Positions 23,140-34,377 of a stretch of DNA of 64,000 bases are shown here, piece after piece. The translations under genes and the position numbers were made by a program. Positions within the stretch are counted from its first letter, which is position 1. Each line of letters starts with the position of its first letter. Below the pieces are notes generated by a model. That model was not told where the DNA came from, made no database searches, and worked only from the letters and a program-made list of their open reading frames with translations. Source of the stretch: Rosellinia necatrix (Eukaryota > Ascomycota > Sordariomycetes > Xylariales > Xylariaceae); assembly GCA_021209875.1 (NCBI GenBank), contig JAGYVD010000001.1, positions 6,882,001-6,946,000 of the forward strand. The letters are read 5' to 3'.

Positions 23140-24987
23140 CCACCTAAATACAACTAATTTAATTAAAAACTAGCTAATTAACCGATTTTAATAATAACAT
23201 ACTTTTAATCAGCCGTTTTAACGATAATATAGTTTTGCGTTTTATTTGCTGGCTTGATTAAGCCGTTATTTATAGTTTTAAAGTTAAAAACTATGTTATA
23301 ATCGCTAGCTTTATTTATATATATAATTTAATTTTTTAATTTCTGCTTAGCTTTTTATATATTAGTTATAGCTATAAACTGTTTTTTAAACGTTTATTTA
23401 ACTATTTAACGGGCTGGTTTAACGTTTTTTAAAGCTTTTTTTTTATAAAAATTAATTTAAGCTTAAAAATTAATAATGTTTTAAGCTTATTAGTTTAAAG
23501 CTTTAAAAGCTTTATAAATTAACAGCTTATATAAAGCTTTAAAAATTAAAAGTATTTTAATATTTAGTTTCTAGCTTATTTTATATAGTTTTTAATTATT
23601 AATAAATATTATAAGCAGTATTAAAACTATTTTATTTAAAAATTTAATATTAAAAACTTTTAAACTAATAAAAGCTTTTAAAATTAACTTTTAAAACTTT
23701 TTTATTTTTAATATTATATATTTTAATAATAATAGTTTTAAACAGTTTTTAAATATATTTTAGTTATTTTTAAACGTTTTTAATTTATTAAATATTTAAA
23801 GTTTTAAATTTAATTTACTAATAATATAATAAAACGTTTTTTTTATATTTATAATATTAAACGTTATATTTAAAGTTTTTATAACAGCTTTTTAGCTTTT
23901 TTAACCGTAAAAAAATACTAACATTTAAAAGCTATAAAATATAATTATAATAAAACTTATAAAATATTAATTAAACTTTATTTATTATATAAAAGTTAAA
24001 AATTTATTGTTTATATATAAATTATATTTATTATATATTAATATTATTTATATATTATTATAAAAGCTTTAAATATATAAAATAAAAATATTTTTAAGCT
24101 AATTTATATTTATTTAATTATAAATTTATTTATTAAATAAAGCTTAAAACTATTAATTATTTTATATTTTAACGCTATTATTTAAAATTATTAATTTTAT
24201 ATATTAACGTTTTTAAAAATTAAAAGCAGTAAAAGTTATTATTAAAAATATTAATATATTTTAAAGCAGTAATTTATTTTTTTTTTTTTTAGTTTTTTTT
24301 AAATATTTTTTGCCGGTTATTTAATATAATAATTTAATAGTTGCTATTAATACTTTAGCTAATATTTATTTTATTTATATTATATATATAGCTTAATAAA
24401 ATATTAGCTATTTTTTTTTATATTTAAGCGGTCGAAAAAAATATATATATTTTAAGCTGTAGTTTTATTTACACGTTAATAATTAACAATATAATATTTT
24501 ATTAACCGTATAAACAGGTTTTAAGTTAAAAATTAATAATATTACGTCGGCTTAAATGTTTAAAAGTTAAATAAAACAGCTAAAGCTTGTTAAGCTATTA
24601 TTTATAACTTGGTCAGGCTAAATATATAGCTTAATTTAATTTAGCTAATATATTAAATAGCTAATTAATATTTTAAATATAATAATAAAGCTTAAAAGCT
24701 TTTATTAGTTTTTTTTTAAGTTAGAATATTTTAAAAACAGCGTTATAAATAAATACGTTATACGTTTTATTTAAATGCTGCTTTACGGACAAATATGCTA
24801 AATTAAACGTTATAAATTACAGCTTTTATATATATTTTTTAAAATAAAACCAGCATTGCTAAAAAAAAAAAAAACAGGCGATTTTAATAATACTAATAAA
24901 TTAAATATTAGATAAAAATTAAAAATAAATTAATAAGTTAGATAAAATTGCTAAGGTACACGTTAACGCGTTAATAAGGTGGCGTTA

Positions 24988-25029
24988 AGTGGCCCGTAAG
25001 GGTGTTGCCCGTGGCCTGTGTGGTTAGCT
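24988..25029 (-). repeat. Right terminal inverted repeat
   Basis: 42-bp perfect reverse complement of the left repeat. A weaker match (CCACCT a few bases further in on both sides) suggests the original repeat was longer. Confidence 0.95.
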
Positions 25030-25031
25030 TA

Positions 25032-26012
25032 TTGGAGCGACTTGGAATATCAGTAATCTGTCTTAAGCTATTGATAGGTTCCTCAACTATAGGCTGGTCA
25101 GGACTACGCTTCGGACATACCCGTCATCATGAGGAACCCTCCTAACTGTGGAAATATTAATAATTACATGTGTAAGAAAATGGCGGGCGGATACACATAC
25201 ATGAAAGAAGGGAAACATGGTATACAATCGTCCCCCTCCTTCAAAACTCCACATCGTCCAGTCTTTCTTTTTGCGACCCTGAATCTCAGGCAGATTATGC
25301 TCGTTGTCAAGCACGGAAATGGATCCATGGGTCATTGTGATGGGTTTTGGAAGTCCTATTGATGGTTAAGCCTCTATATTCATTGCACACGGGTATCCAG
25401 TGACTTACCAGTGGAACCAGACGAATGAAGCACAGCCACCGGCTCATCTTGAGCGTTCTGGAAGGATTTATCAAATGGGTAATAAGTCGGATTGCTAGTA
25501 ATCATAGCACTGAACAATGGGACAAACTTAGAGTGAAGCTTTGGCTCTAAATCAAGCATCGGTTGAATGAGGGATGAAACCTCCGCAGCATATAGCAACT
25601 TCAAGCTGCCAGTATCCCGCATCAAAAATACGTTAGTTGAGGGCCGATTGCGAGGCGACAAGAGGAGAATATTCAAGTTATTATCACTAAAGCCTTCAGT
25701 TCGTTGTTATCGACTTTCCTTGAAGCCGCACTTGACCAATGCTTGAAATATAATGGGCCCCCGAACATCGGCAATGCCGATATAGCCTATTGTCTCAAAG
25801 TCATCACTCTTTCCAAACCTCTCTTCAATCCATAAAGCCATGAAATTGACCATTCGGGCGATATCATAAAAAGTAACATCATGAAACCCGTCTGTAATAT
25901 CACCTGTTTTAAGAATAGCGGCATAAACTCTGTTTGGATCATTGAGCGCAAGTTCATCTAAGACGGAAGGCATGAGCCTTCGCCCGTAATCCGGCATGCG
26001 GCTTAATGCCAT
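25032..26012 (-). pseudogene. NRPS-like reductase, N-terminal part (first half of A domain)
   Basis: The 5' half of the interrupted gene, ATG at 26012. Supported exon blocks are about 26012..25710, about 25676..25409, 25355..25201, 25145..25121 and 25040 to the insertion. GT-AG introns 25408..25356, 25200..25146 and 25120..25041 join LHSSGSTG to LPKPITMTHGS, and FPFFH to LGGFLMMT. These are the adenylation core motifs (the first is the ATP-binding Ser/Thr-Gly loop). Two lesions are visible. After CGFK there is an in-frame TAA at 25709-25707 with no convincing GT-AG intron to remove it; CAA to TAA is a RIP-type change. The transposon then truncates the frame within two codons of the TA target. 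The upstream neighbour on the same strand is a P450. Confidence 0.82.
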
Positions 26013-26592
26013 GGCGAATGGAGTGTTGATTAGGTGCGTAAATAAAGTAGATCGCAGATTTGGGAATGAATCAAGATTAAGCGAGTTTTATGAAGAAACT
26101 TGTGATGTCACAAAAAAAAGGCCAGTCCTGGGGCTTTGTTAATAAATACCCTGATCAATTCATTCATGTTAAGGTGATCATTTAGTGATTCTCCATATCG
26201 GGTGGATGCCAACTTATGCGTGGGAACACAGGTACCCAATCCAAAGAGGGAGGATATAGGCTCCCTGCGCAGCTGACCAAATACCGTGTATACATGTCAT
26301 ACCATAACCGAGACATTATACGCGAGAATCAACTTATTTATTTTTCTGGGTTCGGTGGTCAGGTATTGCTAAATTGAGTACATTATGTTGTGTCACATAT
26401 ACTTTCTCGGTGAATTTTCACTTCGTCAGCTATAGTTCTGTTTGACGCCTAAGAGGGGCCAAGTTTTCCTTGCGGCCGTTATCCCTAAGTCTACCAACTC
26501 TACCAAGAAATTTGGGTATTCTAGCGTGAAAATATGGGCACAAATAGTCAACAGTATATTATTAACGAGCAGAACGATTGTATTTCTACATA
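26013..26592. other. Intergenic region, putative promoter of the broken NRPS-like gene
   Basis: 580 bp between two tandem minus-strand genes, moderately AT-rich. No coding signal was seen. Confidence 0.65.
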
Positions 26593-28643
26593 CTATGTTT
26601 GGCTCTCAGCGCTTGAAACATGGAGGGGCTTAAAGATAAGGTCCAAATCGCCGGCTTTGGCCGCGAAACTATCTTGAATCGTACAAATAAAGTTGGATGA
26701 GGTCTTGCTGTTATAGAGATCGAAAGAGAAATTGGATAATATCATACTGGTGACCATGCGAACCTCCAATAGGCCAAACTGCTTTCCGGGACAAGTATGG
26801 CGGCCTAACGCGATGTTAACATAAGGTTCCTCGGGCGGCTCATTTCATTGTGTTTTGCGTACCTATACCAAATGCGTTAAAAGCTTTCGAGTTCTTCACT
26901 AACTCGGGTCTAGTTGTCCATCTCTCTGGAATAAATTCTTGTGGCCTTTCAAAAGCACTTTCCACTGTAGTCGGTTAGCTTCAGCGCTAATAACTTGATA
27001 AATTACTTAATTTGCACGAGATCAACGTACATCTTCCTATTGACCACCTTGGTGCAACGATAATGGTGTTGGGAGGAATCCACCTCCCAGCTATCATCAC
27101 CCCCTTATCGACTGTCTGTCGTATCCCCCCAGATGGGACGGCGGGATAAAGGCGCATAACTTCATTAATGCAACCAGTCATTAATGGTAATTTACTCAAG
27201 CTTTGAGCGTGCATAGCCTCTACCAAGTCGCCGTCTCCTTCTCGGTGGATCATTACTCCATGAGCAGTAATTTCATCGCGTAACTCTTGCTGCAAGCCCG
27301 GTCTTTTAGCTAGTTCGAAAAGCAGCATAGTTAATGCAAACACAGCTGTATCGCTACCAGCGATAGTTAGAGCAAAAGAATCGCCATAAAGTTTGAGTCG
27401 GTCAAGTGACTGGTTATCTTCGACCTGTCTGGCCGTTTTGATAAAATGGCTAAGCATGTGATCCGGGTTAGCTTCCAACTCACTAGCTTCACGAGTAACA
27501 AGTTTCCCGCGCTCAAGACAACTATCGCAGACCTCGGCTGCCCATCTCAGTAGGCGACTCCAATTCTGTGTGATTATCGGACAATAGGGAGCGATAAAAA
27601 CGACAATATGGCCCAACCAGGGAACCGGTGTGAAGTATTTGAGCATTTCCATGCCTTCAGATATGAGTTTCGGGGCGTAATTATATCTTGCGCCGGTATC
27701 GGTCTCGGATAAAAGCCCAAAGGACTGCCCGAATGCAATCTCTCCCATGACATCAAAAGTAAAACAAGATAGCAATGCAGTGATATTAATCGGTCCATTT
27801 CGTGACATGTTTTCAATTTTCCGCAATAGGATAGTCGCGTAATGATGGACACGCGAACCTTCGTCGTAAGAATCTAGTGTATCATAAATTTAGCTGGAGT
27901 GCTATCCGTAACGAGGTCTGCCAACGCTTACCTGACGATGCAATTGTAAGGGCAGAATCCCATGTCTTGCGGTGTGACCGGTACTCATCTCCGTCCCTAA
28001 TGGAATTCAGAGCCACATATGGCCAGAGAATGTCGTACCATGGTGACTTTATGCATGATGTACCTGGGCCGTTGATAGCATCTAGAGTATCACAATGAAC
28101 TATAGTAAGCTCTTGAGGGCCTAAAAGTTGTTAGCTACAATTCGTAGGGTTTTCAAGCGATATGATTTATCCAAGGCCTCTAATTCTAGGGCGATGAACG
28201 ATAGAGCCATAAAAGAAAAGTAGCGGAATAGATGGGTATTTACCTGTTCTAACGATAGTGCCGTATTTTTTGTAAAGGCTATCAAGAAATAGATGATTGT
28301 TGGTGCTAAACATGTAACTAAAATGCCAGAGCTTCGATATGGTGGCTAGCCTAGGTCCATGAAACCCACGAAGGGGATGCTGTAGAGTTCGATACACCAA
28401 AATGCTCCCAAACAAAGAAGAAATAAAGTGAATAAATAAAAGGAGCGGTAGGTGAGAAATAGAGCCGGTCTCGTCAAACCTACGTAAGGCAAACGTTGTA
28501 ATGACCAAAAGTACCAGCACAAGGATTGATGCCTGGAAGATGTAAGGGGCCCTCAGGTGGTGCTCACCCCGAATAAAGTAGAATCTATGGCATGAAACCC
28601 CAGCTATTGTTGCGATAATACTGAGCGCTGAAATTGAATCCAT
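26593..28643 (-). CDS. Cytochrome P450 with multi-helix N-terminus (tryprostatin B 6-hydroxylase-like)
   Basis: Five exons, join(26593..26804, 26863..26964, 27031..27873, 27932..28120, 28244..28643), 581 residues; all four introns are GT-AG and in phase. The apparent frame break before the heme motif is a 58-nt intron (26862..26805). Its removal gives FGIGRHTCPGKQFG with the heme-ligand Cys at about 516. The I-helix AGSDT is near residue 368, and the ExxR helix NEVMRLYP near 435. The first 75 residues hold two to three hydrophobic segments (IIATIAGVS, ILVLVLLVITTFAL, LLLFIHFISSLFGSILV), so the ER anchor is longer than the usual single helix. HPLRGFHGPRLA follows. The substrate is unknown. It lies tandem to the NRPS-like gene and head-to-head with the UbiA gene, so a shared pathway is likely. 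Confidence 0.9.
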
Positions 28644-29568
28644 GGTAGCGGTGATGTATCAAGCAAATTGAAGATTGGAAAAGCATTAAATCGAAAGAAC
28701 AATCTCTTGCATTCATCGACTTCAATGCCTTTACCCATATATATATGTCGCAGAGAAACTGTTTATACGGAGGTGAAATTAACTATTCCGAGCGTGGCCG
28801 CATAGTCAGCTGAGCACCTGCAATGCCGAGTACCGAGGGTCTATAACCAGGGCTATAGGTTAACGTTAACCACAAGTCGGCACATCGTGACTGTGACTCG
28901 TGGAGACCCACGCTACATTATCCCTTGAGATTTCCATGGTAGAGCCCGGGGTTTATAGATTATGATGCCACCCATAGTTTCATTTACCGTGTTTTATCAC
29001 AGTACTTGTTACAGGCTTAGCTCGGACTATCCATTCTATAATGTTTTCCATCCGTTGTTTTGGGTATTAGTAACGTACTAGTCTGACTGGGGGTTTTGTC
29101 TATGATGGGATTGGGTAGTGCTGATAGCCTTGTGACACCGCGCATTTATGTGGCACGAACGCAGAATAAAAGCGGCCAGCTGAACTTCATTTGAGATAGA
29201 TATGTGTCACAATACGGCCGTGATAGTATATAAGTAGGTACAAAGAGCTAAGTTATCAACTTGATAGCATTCTACTTTTGCTATGCAACAGTTGTTATCA
29301 CGTTGCATCTCTATTCCGTACCAGTATGGCCGTAAGGGTATTTCATTGGAAAACATGGACCCTCATATCAGATCCCTAGAATATCAATTCCCATCTCAGT
29401 TATACTCACAATAAATGCCTAAACGCATTGAACTATTTGCCAATGCTTTCCATAAAACCACCCATTCTCTGCACCTTTTCGGATATCTCTTCACAAGCTC
29501 CTGAAGTGTCAACTCGTTTATAATACCAGTTCCAAAAAAGGACCTACGCCAAATATTCCCAAATCCAC
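28644..29568. promoter_or_regulatory. Divergent promoter region between P450 and UbiA gene
   Basis: 925 bp between head-to-head genes, with no coding signal. It contains a perfect 14-bp palindrome GGTTAACGTTAACC at 28858-28871, a shape compatible with a dimeric transcription factor site. Function is inference only. Confidence 0.5.
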
Positions 29569-30647
29569 ATGAAGGACTACACCAAAAGCTTGTCATGGCC
29601 TGTTCATGCTACTGCCAAGTACCTGTATTCAATTTGGCTTTTCAATTTTAGCGACTTGAAAACGATTGTCTTTCCAGAGACCACCTTCGGAGTACTTACA
29701 GCGATGGCGATCAGATCTGACCTTGGGTGGGATGACGCCGGGGTTTCCTACACAAAAATACTGTATCGGGTTCCAATTGTCCTTTTTTGGGTTTGGGTAA
29801 ATCTCCTCCCATTTGCAATCAATAACCAACGGCGCCCGGAATCAATAGCAGAGGATTTGATCAATAAGCCGTGGCGGACAATGCCTTCCGGACGATGGAG
29901 CCAAACCCATGCAAAGCACGCAATGTTCATTTTTTACTGTGCGAGCGTCCTTTTAAGCAGGGCAATTGGCGGTTTACGTTCTTCCTTCGCTCTTATAGCA
30001 TTCGGTTAGCTCTCCAATCCAGTGACTATAATACAGTACGTTAACCCTATCATTCTAGGCTATTGGTATAATGATTGTGGGGGAGCTGATATGAATCCTA
30101 TTGTCCGTAATCGTAAGTAAAGTCTTCATAACCAGAAAACCCCCAAATGTGAAAAGAAAAGCCCAATCCTAACTATCGTGTATTTAAAGTGATCAATGCT
30201 TTGGGTTATACCTCATTTGGGATCGGTGCGCTTGAACTTGCTTTGGACCAAAGCCTGGATCACGATTTCGTCTCTACAAATAGTCAAGCGGTCCAATGGG
30301 TGTTGCTAAAAGCCACCGTTGTTTTAAGCACCATTCAAATTCAAGATATGGCTGACCAACAAGGTGATGCACAAAGAAATCGAAAGTCGTTACCTCTTCG
30401 AATTGGCGATACTCCTACTAGGTGGATTACAGCTCTGTTCATGACTATTTGGAGTGTTATGTGCCCCTACTTTTGGAATTGTCCGTGGTATACATATCTA
30501 TTCACTTCACCTTTAGCAATTGTTGTTGCTCTCCGAGGTCTTCTATACCGGGATATTCCAAACGACAAGAGAACGTTTAGGGTTTGGAATGTGTGGATGA
30601 TGAGTACATACTTTTTGCCCTTGTTTGGTAATGTAGTCAAGACATGA
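29569..30647 (+). CDS. UbiA-superfamily membrane enzyme (prenyltransferase or UbiA-type terpene cyclase)
   Basis: Three exons, join(29569..30004, 30059..30112, 30190..30647), 315 residues, GT-AG and in phase. The second exon is only 54 nt (YWYNDCGGADMNPIVRN). Several transmembrane helices alternate with two polar loops. The first loop is NNQRRPESIAED followed by NKPWRTMPSGR (residues about 85-106); it replaces the classical NDxxDxxxD prenyltransferase motif. The second is QDMADQQGD (D216, D219, D223) before RNRKSLPLRIGD. Both loops should bind Mg-diphosphate. The NQ..P.S..ED..NKPWR..PSGR form resembles the fungal group that includes the fumagillin beta-trans-bergamotene synthase Fma-TC, from memory, so cyclase activity on farnesyl diphosphate is possible but unproven. 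It is divergent from a P450. Confidence 0.86.
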
Positions 30648-32446
30648 AGAAGAGTTGAGGCAATGTCTATTAAAAATGGATATTATCTATATAGGGCTTC
30701 ACAGCTACGATTTTAGGCACTGGGAGTTACAGCTAACATTCAGCAATGTGTTAGGAAAAATAAAATCGTTGATCACTGAGACAATTCTGTGAATATATAT
30801 ATGTACTACTCCGCAACGCCATGAATACAATAATAATGTTCATCAACCTTCAAGATCTTTTATAATATGTTTCTTACTTCAGTCAACCTCAAATCCTTTG
30901 AAGCATGTTACAAATATAATTGCTGTCTTTCATCAATAGAAAGAGCGTACTTAATAGCTCTACAACATTCCGCATCTCATAATGGATTTTCACTCATCAT
31001 ATAAGAGGAGATAGCTGCTTTAAACAATGTACATAAGGTAGTTATTCATATAAACAAACAGCTAAAGCCATGCCAGACCCCTTTGAGCCCCTGTTATGTA
31101 TTACGTCGTCGCATTCAGCGCCTATCCTTGCTTCACTAGATTGTTCCTCATACCCCCCAATTATCTAATCGATCGTATAATTGAGAGGCTCTTCTATGGC
31201 ATCAATTTGATCGTTCTTTCAGTTTTGTTATCTTCGTACATGTGTTTTCAAAGTCAGTCAAGTTCGACAGGGTTTGTAATGAGCTCATCATTACGTACGA
31301 AATCCCTAATACCTTGCAAGATAATACGGTACCGAAAATGCAGTAAAAGAAAGAGACATTAGTTTAGTCAAAGATGGTATGAGAGGGCATAGGCATACTC
31401 TTTTAATTGGGTATAAATCCTCTAGAGAACATGCAGGTCCCAGAATTTGGACATCTGATACAATAAGTCCATTTTTATAGCGTACTTTCTCGTGCATGAA
31501 GGCAAACACTCGTATTCAAGAAAGGCTCAACAAGCTAGAGGAGCAAACGTCGGGGTTTGGTTCCTAGGTGGGAATATCTCACCGACAAGGATGTACTTAC
31601 ATCCGGCCGTTTCAGAAGGGAGCGATCAAAGCCTTTATTTTCCGGGTGAAAAATTCCTCTATTGCGGATAGGGAGAGCGACCTGATTCCTAGGTACCCAT
31701 TCAGACTACTCGCAGGATAATAAATGATCATCGACAAATTTCAAATTTATTGGGTTGTATATCTTCCTGTAACCACTAAATCCAAACGCTTAATTCCTCA
31801 ATCGTCTAGTATCTAAGTACGTAGTATTTAGGTATTCCAAACACACTGTCTAGCTGCCCTTTAATTACAAGGGTAATACTAGTGAGGCAAGACACGAGAC
31901 GAGGATGTGGGCAAACATGCCATGGGGCTGGGCGAATGTCGTTTCAACTATACCTCGAATATTTCCAAGTTGGTGAGCCTGTTGGTCATTGTCAAAATAA
32001 TAACTAATATGATGGTTGGCTGTGGTAATTCATAATGTAATTGTATTATAACACGCCTACTTCTCGATACCTGGATTTCAATGCATATTAATGTTTCGTT
32101 TCCAGTCATGTCGTAGGAGTTCTCTCAAACTCAAATACCCATGACAACCGTGTGATTCAGCTTGTAATATTTACGCGGCTCTGTTTTGATGAAATAACGC
32201 AGGGCCTGGCTAAGTGGACTGGCACTTCGAATTTAACATAAGAACAGAAATGGTAATCAAATTACACGCCAAATATTCTGATCTACCGACGGGTGTTAAT
32301 ATATTCGTCTGTGACTCCATCTTCTCAAGTTTACAGCGATTCATAAAGTCGCGCCCAACTAAATATACTGGAACACGCTTTGGCTAGCCCGTCAATTCCA
32401 CTCCCCGATAACGAGACTTTGTCAATACAGCCGCATTTATCAGACA
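30648..32446. other. AT-rich intergenic region, nothing recognisable
   Basis: About 1.8 kb. No domain signatures or spliceable frames were seen; the composition is AT-rich but without the extreme RIP pattern of 23.1-25.0 kb. Confidence 0.6.
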
Positions 32447-33774
32447 ATGGACCCAAATCCCCATGATGCTCCGGCTTCACCCCCGCCCGATGGGGTACAG
32501 CCCATTTTCCACGATCATTACCCCATTCGTGGTTCATACATTGCATTGGCTTCCATCACTCTAACACTATGCACCCTAGGCGTTGGCGCAAGAACCTATG
32601 CACGAGTACGAATTATCAAGCAGTTTGACTCAAGTGATGGTACGTCTCCAGGCCGACAAATAAAAGCCATAATATCGAATTGCGCAAATCTGACTGATCA
32701 TTAACAGTGGCGATAATATTGGCACTGGAAAGTCTCCCCGTCCCATTCAGTTCGATTATATCCTAACTGCTACGATCAGTTCCTTTTCGCCGCGTTTTCT
32801 GGTGTGAAACTTATCGCAAATGTGAATGGCCAAGGGAGGCACATGTACGATGTAAGCATCGCCAACTTCGGTAACCTCCTTTTCGTAAGTCTCGTCTCCT
32901 TCATTTAATGGATAAATATCCATGGTGTCCGGGTTTATTTTTAACTGACAAAAACAATGACAGTTAATCAATTTGCTCGAGATCATCTACGGCCCGGCGA
33001 TGTTTTTTGCTAAGTATACCGTCCTCCAACAAATTGATGATATATTTTACCGACATCGGCCAAACAAGGTCGCTTCTCTCGTCATTGTTGGATTGATATG
33101 GGCCAATTTTGCCCTTTATATTGGCATATTCTTTTCTTATATCTTTGCTTGTGTTCCGCGGGACAAGATCTGGAACCCAACAATTCCAGGTCGTTGTATC
33201 AACACAAATGCTGGCATTCTAGCCACCAGTGCGTTCAACTTGGTGTCAGATATTACGATCCTCGTAGTTCCCGCCACCGCAGTGTTGAGATTGCAACTTC
33301 CCCTGAAGAAGAAGCTTAGCGCATTGGTAGTTTTTACAGTTGGGATATTGTACGGGGTGCCCTTCCCTTCCATATTCTGTGCGTGAGAAATTAATCTAAT
33401 AGAATGCTAGTGCGTGCATCGCCTGTATAACACGGCTTTATTATAGCACCAAATTGATTTACAGCCACGACATATCATACATAGTTGAGTTTGTTGGCTC
33501 CTGGGCGTAAGTAGCAAGCCTTTTGTTCCGAAGTGCTTTACTAACTGGCGCTCTCTTAACTTTCAGGATTGGCGAATTCACTACTGTCATTTTAGTCGCC
33601 TGTTTTCCATTATTTCCACGCTTACTTCTTCAACTACAATCTCATAGCAAATTTTCACATTACGAATTGTCAGGCAGTCATAAGGGCCGCAGGGAGGGAT
33701 TTTCAACTCGGCCAAGAATCGACACAAGCGAGGAAGGCAGTACAACGGCCATATATCAATCGCAGAACGTGTAG
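32447..33774 (+). CDS. Rhodopsin-like/PTH11-type integral membrane protein
   Basis: Six exons, join(32447..32639, 32708..32739, 32780..32884, 32964..33349, 33411..33506, 33567..33774), 339 residues. Family blocks in order are YIALASITLTLCTLGVGART, SSDDVAIILAL, NGQGRHMYDV, LEIIYGPAMFFAKYTVLQQI, WANFALYIGIFFSYIFACVP, WNPTIPGRCIN, LPLKKKLSALVVFTVGIFAC (joined across a 61-nt intron) and VEFVGSWAIGEFTTVILVACFPLFPRLL. The intron at 32740..32779 is only 40 nt; it is the weakest junction, but without it TAA at 32763 truncates the protein. The DDVAIILAL start of the second helix is typical of the fungal Rhodopsin-domain family. Ligand unknown. Its position beside the UbiA gene may be coincidence. Confidence 0.8.
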
Positions 33775-34377
33775 CTTGACCAAGAGTGTGCATACGGGTT
33801 TCGCAATTTTTTCTCTTTTCCCCCTTTTGGGCATTTCTAGGTATACAGCAGAAGAGTACGTGTCGTTAGTCAGAGGCACTTGAGGCAGCTTGGTGGTCAC
33901 CGCATCACGATTTGGGGGGTGGATTGCCACCATCTCCTCTATACTATTCATACCCCAGCAATTAATGTGACAATAACGATGAGATACTTAAGCCAATATC
34001 TTTTTGGAGTTAACTTGTCAGCTAATTAGAATCTGCGACCTATCCCATGGATAGTGGCCCCTGAATTAGTCACCTGCTGAACCCGCCAATTTACGTAAAC
34101 ATTCAAAGTGACTCTCCCGTTCGTCCTTAAAATCGCCTCGTGGTCAGGGCTGTAGTAAAGTAGTAGGTCTACAGGCCATGACTAGGGGATGACCCCACGA
34201 TAAACCCGCACGGAATACCTCAACATAGGTCATGCTTTATCCCATTAATAATTATCGCATCTCAACGGATAAGAGAAACTCGAAGGAAATACCACCCACC
34301 TCCTACATGCTGGGTCACCCAAACTCCCTAACGCAACCCAGCATCCTTCCAACCGCGCGGCGCGACCCGACCTCCAA
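33775..34377. other. Intergenic region between converging genes
   Basis: About 600 bp at the 3' ends of two converging genes. Nothing recognisable. Confidence 0.7.

Larger units (their letters stand above)
23098..25029. mobile_element. RIP-degraded TA-targeting DNA transposon (Tc1/mariner or pogo/Fot1-like) inside the NRPS-like gene
   Basis: A 1,932-bp block bounded by 42-bp perfect inverted repeats starting AGCTAACCACACAGGCC and flanked on both sides by TA (23096-23097 and 25030-25031). The interior is almost wholly A/T. CpA and TpG are scarce, and residual G/C sits mainly in AGCT, ACG and CGT contexts, the expected footprint of RIP on both strands. No frame of even 60 codons exists in the interior. 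Size, TA duplication and inverted repeats fit fungal Tc1/mariner-superfamily elements such as Fot1. The transposase cannot be recognised, so the superfamily is inference from the target site. Removing the element and one TA restores the A-domain frame of the host gene. Confidence 0.87.

Noticed and set aside
23026..23143. Reading the C-terminal NRPS-like frame as an independent gene starting at 23143
   Set aside because: That start is a GTG in the transposon inverted repeat; the frame begins in mid A-domain and its missing half lies across the insertion.
23098..25029. AT-rich block as a centromere piece, origin or ordinary intergenic DNA
   Set aside because: It has exact inverted-repeat ends with TA duplication and interrupts a coding exon, which identifies it as an inserted element.
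26805..26862. Apparent frameshift ahead of the heme motif in the P450 at 26593-28643
   Set aside because: A 58-nt GT-AG intron with a GTTAAC branch-like site restores FGIGRHTCPG; total length is divisible by three.
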